From the NCBI GenBank assembly GCA_041485845.1, contig JBGPKH010000084.1:1-20007 (forward strand): DNA of 20,007 nucleotides, read 5' to 3'. Below the pieces are notes generated by a model. The model had not been told where the DNA came from. It did no database searches and was given only the letters and a program-made list of their open reading frames with translations. This document shows positions 1-6,767 of the stretch, piece by piece (the first letter of the stretch is position 1; the number at the start of each line of letters is the position of its first letter). The DNA is from OMOG01 sp041485845 (GTDB lineage: Bacteria > Acidobacteriota > Terriglobia > Bryobacterales > Bryobacteraceae). The translations under genes and the position numbers were made by a program.

Positions 1-1
1 G

Positions 2-406
2 GCGGCGCTCGGCGCCATGGTGACGCGGCTCGCGAAACAGGACAGCTCCGCGTTCGAGGAAGACCGCCGCTTTTTCACCGAAGCCGTCGAGCGCGATGCC
101 GCAGCGTTCCAGCGCGTCACAGCGGCCTATAAGCGCCCGAAAGAGGCGCGCGCGCCGCTTGTCGAAGAGGCGTTGCACGGCGCGGCCGAGGTGCCGCTCG
201 AGGTCTTCGAGCGCGCGTCGGCGATGCAGTCGCGGCTGGATGCCCTGCAGATTCCCGCGAAGTTCGCATCCGACCTCGCCGTCGCGAAAGCGCTGATCGC
301 CGCCGCCAAAACAGGGGTGCTGGAAAATGTTCGCATCAATCTCGATTCGATTCAGGACGAAGGCTTCAAAGCCGCGGTAGAAGCCCGCCTGCTGCCGCAC
401 TCATAG
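2..406 (+). CDS. Cyclodeaminase/cyclohydrolase family protein, 3' part only
   Basis: The reading frame is already open at the left edge (AALGAMVTRLAK...), so the start lies outside the window and the ATG at 17 is an internal Met. The visible 134 residues match the C-terminal part of the formiminotransferase-cyclodeaminase (FTCD_C) family: a Gly/Ala-rich helix end, charged central helices, and the typical closing segment DLAVAKALIAAAK followed by ENVRINLDSIQDEGF. Family members are small, all-helical cytosolic folate enzymes that convert 5-formimino-THF to methenyl-THF with release of ammonia, in histidine or purine breakdown and one-carbon metabolism. The family is fairly secure. Whether this is a stand-alone cyclodeaminase or the end of a bifunctional FTCD cannot be told from here. 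It runs towards the tRNA gene on the other strand, 24 nt away. Confidence 0.85.
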   Translation, partial: AALGAMVTRLAKQDSSAFEEDRRFFTEAVERDAAAFQRVTAAYKRPKEARAPLVEEALHGAAEVPLEVFERASAMQSRLDALQIPAKFASDLAVAKALIAAAKTGVLENVRINLDSIQDEGFKAAVEARLLPHS

Positions 407-430
407 ACCAGCGGGGAGTTGTAGGAGGAC

Positions 431-520
431 TGGCGGAGAGGGGGAGATTCGAACTCCCGGTACCCGTAAAGGTACTCCCGCTTTCGAGGCGGGCGCGATC
501 GACCACTCTGCCACCTCTCC
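431..520 (-). tRNA. tRNA-Ser (anticodon CGA)
   Basis: Read on the minus strand from 520, the sequence folds as a class II tRNA. The 7-bp acceptor stem is GGAGAGG paired with CCTCTCC, followed by discriminator G and an encoded CCA (433-431). The anticodon stem is CCCGC/GCGGG around loop CTCGAAA, giving anticodon CGA, which reads UCG (Ser). There is a long variable arm (a TACC/GGTA stem) and a T arm with GTTCGAATC. The long variable arm fits tRNA-Ser. Without the encoded CCA the gene would be 434-520. Confidence 0.96.
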
Positions 521-533
521 GCGTTCTGAAACC

Positions 534-542
534 AGTGTAGCA
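534..542 (-). promoter_or_regulatory. Candidate extended -10 promoter for tRNA-Ser
   Basis: On the minus strand, TGCTACACT fits an extended -10 element (TG, one base, then TACACT). It ends 13 nt before the first tRNA base, so transcription would start only a few bases upstream of the tRNA. No good -35 hexamer is visible at 16-18 nt, which extended -10 promoters can tolerate. Confidence 0.4.
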
Positions 543-605
543 TCACGAACCCGACGACGCTTTCCGTACGGTCAAGCCCTTCCACCGGCGTCATTGCTGG
601 CTCCC

Positions 606-624
606 CAGGCTCTGGAACAGCCTG
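606..624 (-). terminator. Weak hairpin downstream of the GloVer gene
   Basis: Arms CAGGCT and AGCCTG (6 bp, 7-nt loop) lie 17 nt beyond the stop of the minus-strand GloVer gene. No T-tract follows on the minus strand, so this is at best a weak 3'-end stem. Nothing else stands out between the tRNA and position 640. Confidence 0.22.
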
Positions 625-640
625 CGCTCGGAAATCCCGT

Positions 641-2413
641 TCATTTCGCTGTCACTGCTTTGGTGGCCGAACCTCCCAGGCTGCTTCGTACGGTGATGTT
701 CTGCGGGTTGCCCGGCCAGGAGAACTGGCCGCTGTAGCTGCCGCCGCCGTTGTTGGCCAACGTGCCGATGCGTTGGCCGGTGGCTGTCACATACGCTGTG
801 AGCGTCGCGGTCGCGCTCGTGCTCGTGGCTTGAAGCGAGAGTTTCTTCGAGGAGGCCCGATACTGGGCGAGTGTGATGGCGACGGTGTCGGACGTCACCG
901 GTGGCATCACCATCAGCGTGGCGGTCTTCGTGAGTCCGGCATACGTCGCGGAAATGTTGACGGAGGTGGAAACGCTGACTGGAGTTGTCGTGACGGTAAA
1001 GCTCGCGCTCGTCGCCCCCTGCGGCACGGTCACGCTGGCTGGAACGCTGGCGACAGACGGATTGCCGCTCGCCAGCGCCACGGCGAGCCCACCGGACGGC
1101 GCCGCACTACTGAGAGCCACCGTGCCCGTTGACGGCGAGCCTCCAGAGACTTGCGTCGGGTTGAGCGTGAGCGCTTGGAGCGATACGGCCGGCGGCGGAG
1201 GGGGAGAAGCGGGATCGACGCGGAACAGCACGCCCAACCCGAATGCCCCGCCTGCGACCGTAGAGCCGTACAACTGGCCGTCCGCTCCCTGCACGAGTGC
1301 GGCCCGGGGCGTGCCGCCGTCGGGGCCCGTGAACGTGTGCATGACCGTAACGGCGCCGGCCTTGTCCATCCGGTAGACCACCCCGTAGCGGCTCGGAGTG
1401 GTGACCGGCTGGCCGCCGATCGGAGCCGTCCCGTAGAGAAAGCCGTCCCGGCCCTCGATCAGCCCGCTCACCGGCTTCCACCCATCGCTCGCGTAGGCGT
1501 CGAAGCGGTGCAGGACGGTCAGGTTGCCGGCGGCGTCCATGCGGAAGATCTCGCCGCCATAGCCTCCTTGCTCGGTCGTGCCGAAGAAGAATCCGTCGCT
1601 CGCCTGGATCACGCCGCCCTTTGGCTGGGAGCCCTCGGAGACAAACGGGGAGAAGCTGTGGAGGAGCGCGAAGCCGCCGAGGACGTCAACCTTGTAGATG
1701 ACGCCCGAATTCCACGGCCCGCCCTCGTTGGTCGTCCCGTAGAAGAAGCCGTCGCCGGCCGGGAACAGCGGTCCAGTCGGGTCCTTGCCGTCGCTCACCA
1801 CGAAGTCGTGCAGGTGCCGGAAGTCACCGGTGATCGGGTCGAATCGGTAGACCAACCCGGCGTAGACGCCGCTCGCGCCAACACCTCCAGCCGCGCTCCC
1901 GTAGAGGGCGCCGTCGGCGCCTTGCACGATCGGCCCCGGGAAAGCGCCTGCGGCATTGCCCGGGAAGTCGTGCAGCACGGTGACCGCGCCCGCTGCGTTC
2001 ATGCGGAAGATCGTCCCGAATCCGGGCTGGAGCGACGAGATCGCCGGCTGGCCGCCGTAGACCGTCGTTCCGTAGAAGAAGCCGTCCCGAGCCTGGATCA
2101 GGCTGTTCGGAATGGCGCCCTCAGGTCCCCGGAAGATGTGGAGCGTCGTGAGGCTGCCGCTCGCGTCCACGCGGAACACGGTGCCGCCGCCGTCGGGGGG
2201 CAGCACGGTAAAGTCGCCGCCGTGAGCCGCAACCCCGTAGAGGAAGCCGTCGGCGCCCTGGACCAGCGGTGCGGCGGGAGTCTCCCCCTCCGCGCCGGAA
2301 AAGCTGTGCAGCACCTGAAACGACGCCGCCATCGCGCTGGCCGCGAACACAACGGCCCCGGTCGCCGCCACGATTGCGGCGAACTTGGCCCTCCTCAAGA
2401 TCCGCCTGTTCAT
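641..2413 (-). CDS. Secreted GloVer tandem-repeat protein with an Ig-like C-terminal region
   Basis: 590 aa. An N-terminal signal peptide (MNRRILRRAKF, then a hydrophobic run to about residue 29, AMAAS) sends it across the inner membrane. Residues of about 30-405 hold seven repeats of 50-55 residues with the pattern LVQGxDGxxYGTxxxGG...G.v(F/Y)RxDxxG..t.LHxF, the signature of choice-of-anchor tandem repeat GloVer proteins; seven such units could form a seven-bladed beta-propeller (inference). A PPPPP linker follows, then an Ig-like/invasin-type domain (about 410-505, VSLQALTLNPTQVSGG) and a beta-rich tail. The start is supported by AGGAGGG at 2419-2425 on the minus strand, 5 nt from the ATG. 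The ligand or role is unknown; proteins of this kind are thought to act at the cell surface or outside. No catalytic residues can be recognised. Confidence 0.85.
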   Translation of the reverse strand: MNRRILRRAKFAAIVAATGAVVFAASAMAASFQVLHSFSGAEGETPAAPLVQGADGFLYGVAAHGGDFTVLPPDGGGTVFRVDASGSLTTLHIFRGPEGAIPNSLIQARDGFFYGTTVYGGQPAISSLQPGFGTIFRMNAAGAVTVLHDFPGNAAGAFPGPIVQGADGALYGSAAGGVGASGVYAGLVYRFDPITGDFRHLHDFVVSDGKDPTGPLFPAGDGFFYGTTNEGGPWNSGVIYKVDVLGGFALLHSFSPFVSEGSQPKGGVIQASDGFFFGTTEQGGYGGEIFRMDAAGNLTVLHRFDAYASDGWKPVSGLIEGRDGFLYGTAPIGGQPVTTPSRYGVVYRMDKAGAVTVMHTFTGPDGGTPRAALVQGADGQLYGSTVAGGAFGLGVLFRVDPASPPPPPAVSLQALTLNPTQVSGGSPSTGTVALSSAAPSGGLAVALASGNPSVASVPASVTVPQGATSASFTVTTTPVSVSTSVNISATYAGLTKTATLMVMPPVTSDTVAITLAQYRASSKKLSLQATSTSATATLTAYVTATGQRIGTLANNGGGSYSGQFSWPGNPQNITVRSSLGGSATKAVTAK

Positions 2414-2415
2414 GT

Positions 2416-2745
2416 TTACCCTCCTGTTTGGTGACGCTCTTCGTCAGTATGGGTGGCTGCGTCGAACGTGTAGCCGGTGGCGGTTTGTTCTTGCGTCGCG
2501 CCATCCGAACGCCGATAGGTGCGGCCTTGGGCGGCGCCAGCCGTCGCGCTGGTCTCGCCCGCCACCCAGCCGTTCCCGGCGCCGGGGAACAGTGCCGTGT
2601 AAAAGGAAGTTATCGTGACCGGGTTCTCCGGGGTCCACGTCCCCCCGCCGTCGGCAGTGCGCGCCGCGAATCCGTAGTGGCCGGAAATCCACGCCGTCGT
2701 CGGGCTGACGGCGCTCACGCCGTAAAGCCCAGTCGTCACGCCGCT
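2416..2745 (-). pseudogene. YCF48/BNR-like repeat fragment
   Basis: The minus-strand frame here contains LYGVSAVSPTTAWISGHYGF, AARTADGGGTWT and LFPGAGNGWVAGE. This is the pattern of YCF48/BNR beta-propeller repeats (a 'v..v.a.tgw..G..G.i..T.DGG.tW' unit followed by the next blade's 'W.aG'). Only about two blades survive. The frame stays open upstream to 2907, but that part looks like noise, with no signal peptide or repeats, and family members are usually several hundred residues long. The stop (2418-2416) lies between the ribosome-binding site and start of the GloVer gene. I read it as the 3' remnant of a secreted propeller gene. A short expressed fragment cannot be excluded. Confidence 0.5.
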
Positions 2746-2963
2746 GTTTTGCTGCGTCCCGAGCTGATCGTAGGCGCGCGCAGGCTCCGCCCCGTGGCCA
2801 TCGACGTCGGCAAGCCGAGGTGACCCACAACCGTAATACTTGTGAACGGAAGGACCCCTCTCCTCATGTTTTCTCCACACGGACAATCCCGGTTCTGTGC
2901 CTCGCACGTGTTAAATGTATGCGCCCGGCATCTCGCTCGCAATGAGCAGGGGATATCATCGAT

Positions 2964-3659
2964 ATGAGCAATTTGGAGGGGGTGGTCGATACGGCGATGT
3001 GCGAATCCGACCTCTACGATATGCTGCAAGGCGCTGGCGACGCTATCTTTGTAGTCGATCAATCCGGGTTGATCCGTTTTTCGAATGCGGACGCGAAGCG
3101 CTTGCTCGGATGGTCCGCGGCCGAGGTCCTGCAGCAAGAATGCGCCACGGTTCTGGACGGTTGCGACTCGGCAGGCGCGCGGCTCTGCACGCAGGATTGC
3201 GCCCTGCTCGAGATCACCCGCCGCAACACCCACGTTTCGGCCTTCGACGCCAATGTAAAGACAACTTCCGGAACGCGGAAGTGGGTCAACGTATCGATCA
3301 TCGTGGCCCAGGTAAAAGGCGAGCGACTGGTCATACATCTGCTGCGAGACATAGACTCGCAGAAGCACATCGCAGCCCTGACGAAGGAGATTACGGTCCT
3401 CGCGGGCCGGCTGGCCGGCCAACCAGCGGAGCGACTCCTGGAACCCGTACGAGCGCAGGCCCCCACAGTGGATTTGACTCCGCAGGAGCGCAAGATTCTC
3501 TGCTCGCTCTCGCGTGGCGTTAGTACCGCCGGGATCGGCCGGGAGCTGAACGTGACCCCTGCCACGGTACGCAACCACGTGCAACACATTTTGCGAAAGC
3601 TCCGCGTCCACACCCGGCTGCAAGCGGTTCTCCGAGCCGCCCGGGAAGGTATGTTCTGA
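2964..3659 (+). CDS. PAS-domain LuxR-type transcriptional regulator with a cysteine cluster
   Basis: 231 aa, cytosolic. Residues of about 15-135 form a PAS domain (ML..AGDAIFVVDQSGLIRFSN, then LLGWSAAEVL). A linker helix follows, and residues 171-231 are a LuxR/GerE helix-turn-helix (LTPQERKILCSLSRG, IGRELNVTPATVRNHVQHIL, RKLRVHTRLQAVL). The PAS domain carries C60, C67, C75 and C79, an ECx6Cx7Cx3C-like cluster found in a subset of PAS regulators and possibly able to bind a metal, cluster or redox signal (inference). There is no receiver domain, so sensing would be direct through PAS. The ATG at 2964 is preceded by AGGGG at 2948-2952, 11 nt away. No target gene is obvious, though the GloVer and YCF48-like genes lie divergently upstream. 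Confidence 0.85.
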   Translation: MSNLEGVVDTAMCESDLYDMLQGAGDAIFVVDQSGLIRFSNADAKRLLGWSAAEVLQQECATVLDGCDSAGARLCTQDCALLEITRRNTHVSAFDANVKTTSGTRKWVNVSIIVAQVKGERLVIHLLRDIDSQKHIAALTKEITVLAGRLAGQPAERLLEPVRAQAPTVDLTPQERKILCSLSRGVSTAGIGRELNVTPATVRNHVQHILRKLRVHTRLQAVLRAAREGMF

Positions 3660-3660
3660 G

Positions 3661-3828
3661 GTTTCTCCCGGCAGTGAGGTCCGGGCTCCTATTGCCGCCA
3701 GAGCCGGCGAGTGGGTGCGTTGTGAGGCCCCCGGCCTGGATGCGTTTGACGATAAGCCAAAACCGAAGCTGGCAGCGATTCGGGCGGGCGCACTTGAGCG
3801 GCGGCCGCCCAACTCATTTCTTCACTGA
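3661..3828 (+). other. Orphan open frame, possible 3' relic of a gene
   Basis: Between the regulator and the SIMPL gene, one plus-strand frame stays open to a TGA at 3826-3828 and reads plausibly as protein (GEWVRCEAPGLDAFDDKPK followed by PKLAAIRAGALERRPPNSF). It has no good start codon and no visible Shine-Dalgarno, and its end overlaps the end of the SIMPL gene on the other strand. It could be the tail of a deleted gene or chance coding in high-GC DNA. I do not recognise the family. Confidence 0.2.
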
Positions 3829-4529
3829 ATCCGAAACTGCATGGACACGTTGGCCGTCACCGAGATGCGTCCCAGCGCGATGGTGCCGGCGGCTGTCCCG
3901 GAGCCCGAGCCGCCTTCGACGAAGACGTTCTGCGCCATCATTCCGTGGGAGCCGCCCCAACCGTTCCCGTACCACGAGTGGCTGCCATACGAAAACGTGG
4001 AGATGCTCACAGGCCCTCCGATGACCTTCAGACCAGCGGCAGCGGCCATATCGCGGGCCTTCTCGGTTGCCGCCTGCACGGCGAGCGAGCGCGCGCGGTC
4101 GCGGTGCTCCCGCAGCTTGGTGGTTTCAAATTGGACACTGTGTATGTGTGTGGCGCCCGCATCCACCGCAGTGGCGATGACTTCCTCCATGCGACTGATA
4201 TCCTGTAAGGTGAGCACGATCGACTTGCGCGTGTAGTAATACCGGGGAGTGACTCCATCGTTTTCATATTCGATCCCGAGTTGAATGAAATCTGTCTGGA
4301 TGTCCTTCTCCTCCACGCCCAGGTGGGCCGCGGCGGCGCGTACGGCACGTACGCGCTTGTCATTCTCGCGGCGCGCATCGGCTAACACTTTGCTGTGAAC
4401 TTCAACGCCGAGCGAGATGATGACCTGATCGGGAGCCACCTTGAGCTCGGCGTCGCCGTTCACGTTGATGGTCTGGCCGGCCGCGGCGGCACAGGCCGCG
4501 GCCAGGATGGCAACTAATGCAGTCTTCAC
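3822..4529 (-). CDS. SIMPL (DUF541) domain periplasmic protein
   Basis: 235 aa with a signal peptide (MKTALVAILAAACAAAAGQ), so periplasmic or outer-membrane associated. The body matches the SIMPL/DUF541 family: VNGDAELKVAPDQVIISLGVE at the N-terminus, the central region LGVEEKDIQTDFIQLGIEY, and ARSLAVQAATEKARDMAAAA before the final beta segment (LGRISVTANVSMQF). The family includes E. coli YggE (linked to oxidative stress) and SIMPL; its biochemical role is poorly defined. The start is GTG at 4529, with GAGG a few bases upstream on the minus strand. A Gly/Ser/Tyr-rich loop around residues 180-190 (SYGSHSWYGNGWGGSHG) is unusual in composition. It is divergent from the peptidase gene across a 75-nt gap that must hold both promoters. 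Confidence 0.9.
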   Translation of the reverse strand: MKTALVAILAAACAAAAGQTINVNGDAELKVAPDQVIISLGVEVHSKVLADARRENDKRVRAVRAAAAHLGVEEKDIQTDFIQLGIEYENDGVTPRYYYTRKSIVLTLQDISRMEEVIATAVDAGATHIHSVQFETTKLREHRDRARSLAVQAATEKARDMAAAAGLKVIGGPVSISTFSYGSHSWYGNGWGGSHGMMAQNVFVEGGSGSGTAAGTIALGRISVTANVSMQFRIQ

Positions 4530-4604
4530 GGGCGCCTCACGTGGTCGTAATGCCGCGCCAGTCGGTTCCCTTTCACCGGCAGGTTATGATAGTTGCAGAG
4601 TTGT

Positions 4605-6737
4605 ATGTCTGATTTCCGGCATCTCGCGGTACGTCTCGCCAGGGTGCTCTGGCCCATCGTTGTGCCGGCGATTTCCTTTGGCCAGGCGCCCGTCCCGCCA
4701 ATTGCGCGGCAGGCTCCCACCAGTATTCGCGTGCACGGCAAAACGCTCGTCGATCCCTATTCGTGGTTGGAGAGGGCCCAGGATCCCGAGGCGATCGCCT
4801 ATCTGGAAGCCGAGAACCGATACGCCTCCGCGGTGATCGGTAACACCCAGGGACTGCAAGAGGAGCTCTACCGGGAAATGCGATCGCGAGTGGATGAAGC
4901 CGACCCTCAGCCCCCGCTCCGCATCGGCAACGACTGGTATTATCTTCGATCCGCGCCGGATTCGCAGTTCCTCCTGTTGTGCCGCAGGCGGGGCGGTCTC
5001 AAAGCCTCGGAGGAAGTGCTGGTGGACCTGAACCAAATGGCCGGCGGCCGGAAGAAACCGAACCTCGGCGTCTGGCGGCTTAGCCCGAACCGGCGTTACC
5101 TCGCGTACAGTGTGGACACCGACGGGAGCGAAGCGTTCACCATTTATGTCCGCGCACTCCAGGGAAACGGAATCCAGGAGGAGCGGATTTCGGGAGCGGG
5201 GCGCTGGTTCGAATGGGCAGCCGACAGTCAGACTCTGTTTTACACGACGCCGGCTTATGGCAACCCGCCACTCAAGTTGAAGCGGCACCGGGTCGGCGCG
5301 CCGGAGGTGGCGGACGACGTACTGCACTCCGACTCGGCGCGCCTGGGACTGACCAGGACCGCGTCCGGAGAGTTCCTGCTGCTCTTCATCTACGGAAATG
5401 CAGGAATCTCGGAGGTGCGCTTCCTTCCCGCGAACCGGCCCCTGGGTTCGTTCCAGATCATCGAACCGCGCCGTCCAGACGTTCAATATCAGGTCGCGCA
5501 GCAGGGAAGATTTTTCTACATCCTGGTAAACGAGACGGCGGGCTCGCACATCCTAAGAGCTCCCATCGGCACGCAGGATCGGTCGGCCTGGGAAGAAGTG
5601 GTGCCGGCGCAGCCGGGCAGGGATGTGTGGGCCTTCGACGTCGTGGGCGATGAGATCATACTGGCGATCCGCCTGGATGGGCTGGCGCGTATGAAGGCGT
5701 ATCACGTGCGGGCACGGACCGAACGCGACATCCCTTTCCCCGAGCCCTTGGGCAGTCCCGGCGTCGTGAGCAACCTGGAGCGCGAGTTTCCAACCTGGCG
5801 GAATCCCGGCGCAAACGCGGTTCGACTGGTGTTCGAATCCTTCGTGAGCCCCCGCTCGCTGTCCGAATATGACTGGAAGCGCAGGGCTCTGCGACTCCTT
5901 TGGCAGGCTCACGTGCCGGGCTACCAGCCGGAGCTCTATGAGTCGCGGCGCGTCTTCGCAACGGCATCGGACGGCACTCGAATCCCCATTTCGCTGGTCT
6001 ACAAGAAACCGCTCGTTCAGGATGGCCAGAGACCGCTTCTGCTTTACGTCTATGGATCGGGGGGCTTTAGCGTGACCCCGTCGTTTGAGGCAGAGCGGGT
6101 GAGCCTGTTGGATCGGGGTATTGTGTATGCCGTGGCGCACGTGCGAGGCGGCGGAGAGTTGGGAAAGGCGTGGCACGAAGCGGCGATGGGAAGAAACAAA
6201 GTGATCACGCTCAGCGACTTCATCGCCTCGGCCGAGTATCTGCTCGCGGAACGCTACACTTCCCACGGCAGGCTGGCGATTACCGGACACAGCGCGGGTG
6301 GCATTCCGGTGACCGCAGCCGCCAATATGCGTCCTGAGCTGTTCCAGGCAGTCATAGCCAAGGCTCCGGTAACGGAATTGTTTTATCCGTCCGGGACGCC
6401 AGGGCGATTGAGGGGAGGGCCGGGCGAACTTGGAGACTCCAACGAGAAGGCCGATTTCGATGCGATGTACGCGTATTCGCCTTACGACAACATCAGGGCG
6501 CAGGCTTATCCGCACATGCTGATTACGGCAAGCCGGACGGATCCGCGAACCGGGTACGCGCCCGCGGCCAAATTCGTCGCCAAGCTGCGTGCGGCAAACA
6601 CCGGCAGCCACATGCTCCTGTTAAAGACCGACTTCGAGGGCGGCGGACACATGGGCGCAGCGGGGCGCCTGGATCATTGGCGGGAGACGGCATTCGAATA
6701 CGCCTTCATCATCGAAGCGCTCAAGATCACGCGTTGA
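4605..6737 (+). CDS. S9A prolyl-oligopeptidase/oligopeptidase B-like serine peptidase
   Basis: 710 aa from the ATG at 4605; a TTG at 4593 would add four residues and is less likely. The N-terminus (VRLARVLWPIVVPAISFGQA) looks like a signal peptide, suggesting periplasmic export. Residues of about 35-430 have the S9A propeller character, starting VHGKTLVDPYSWLE and AYLEAENRYA. The C-terminal alpha/beta hydrolase domain begins at LLLYVYGSGGF. The likely triad is Ser563 in GHSAGG (family: G.SaGG), Asp646 in the TDPRTGY motif that matches NDPRV.Y of oligopeptidase B, and His682 in GGGHMGAAGR. The family cleaves short peptides after Pro or basic residues; specificity cannot be set here. It converges with the copper ATPase gene across a 27-nt gap containing a palindromic repeat. 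Confidence 0.9.
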   Translation: MSDFRHLAVRLARVLWPIVVPAISFGQAPVPPIARQAPTSIRVHGKTLVDPYSWLERAQDPEAIAYLEAENRYASAVIGNTQGLQEELYREMRSRVDEADPQPPLRIGNDWYYLRSAPDSQFLLLCRRRGGLKASEEVLVDLNQMAGGRKKPNLGVWRLSPNRRYLAYSVDTDGSEAFTIYVRALQGNGIQEERISGAGRWFEWAADSQTLFYTTPAYGNPPLKLKRHRVGAPEVADDVLHSDSARLGLTRTASGEFLLLFIYGNAGISEVRFLPANRPLGSFQIIEPRRPDVQYQVAQQGRFFYILVNETAGSHILRAPIGTQDRSAWEEVVPAQPGRDVWAFDVVGDEIILAIRLDGLARMKAYHVRARTERDIPFPEPLGSPGVVSNLEREFPTWRNPGANAVRLVFESFVSPRSLSEYDWKRRALRLLWQAHVPGYQPELYESRRVFATASDGTRIPISLVYKKPLVQDGQRPLLLYVYGSGGFSVTPSFEAERVSLLDRGIVYAVAHVRGGGELGKAWHEAAMGRNKVITLSDFIASAEYLLAERYTSHGRLAITGHSAGGIPVTAAANMRPELFQAVIAKAPVTELFYPSGTPGRLRGGPGELGDSNEKADFDAMYAYSPYDNIRAQAYPHMLITASRTDPRTGYAPAAKFVAKLRAANTGSHMLLLKTDFEGGGHMGAAGRLDHWRETAFEYAFIIEALKITR

Positions 6738-6745
6738 GACCGGCG

Positions 6746-6767
6746 GGACAGGCCTCCTGGCCTGTCA
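6746..6767. repeat. Palindromic repeat, copy 1 (also a candidate bidirectional terminator)
   Basis: GGACAGGCC, then TCCT, then GGCCTGTCA: 22 nt with arms able to form a strong hairpin. It fills the gap between the convergent peptidase and copper ATPase genes, and its last three bases are the ATPase stop codon (TGA on the minus strand). Two near-identical copies lie at 11821 and 11905. It could act as a 3'-end stem for both transcripts, although no T-tract follows. Confidence 0.7.

Noticed and set aside
1151..2434. 427-codon plus-strand open frame opposite the GloVer gene
   Set aside because: Composition is that of a shadow frame; the minus strand has a signal peptide, seven repeats and a good ribosome-binding site.
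2736..3812. 358-codon minus-strand frame opposite the PAS-LuxR gene
   Set aside because: No domain or signal; antisense to a well-supported regulator.
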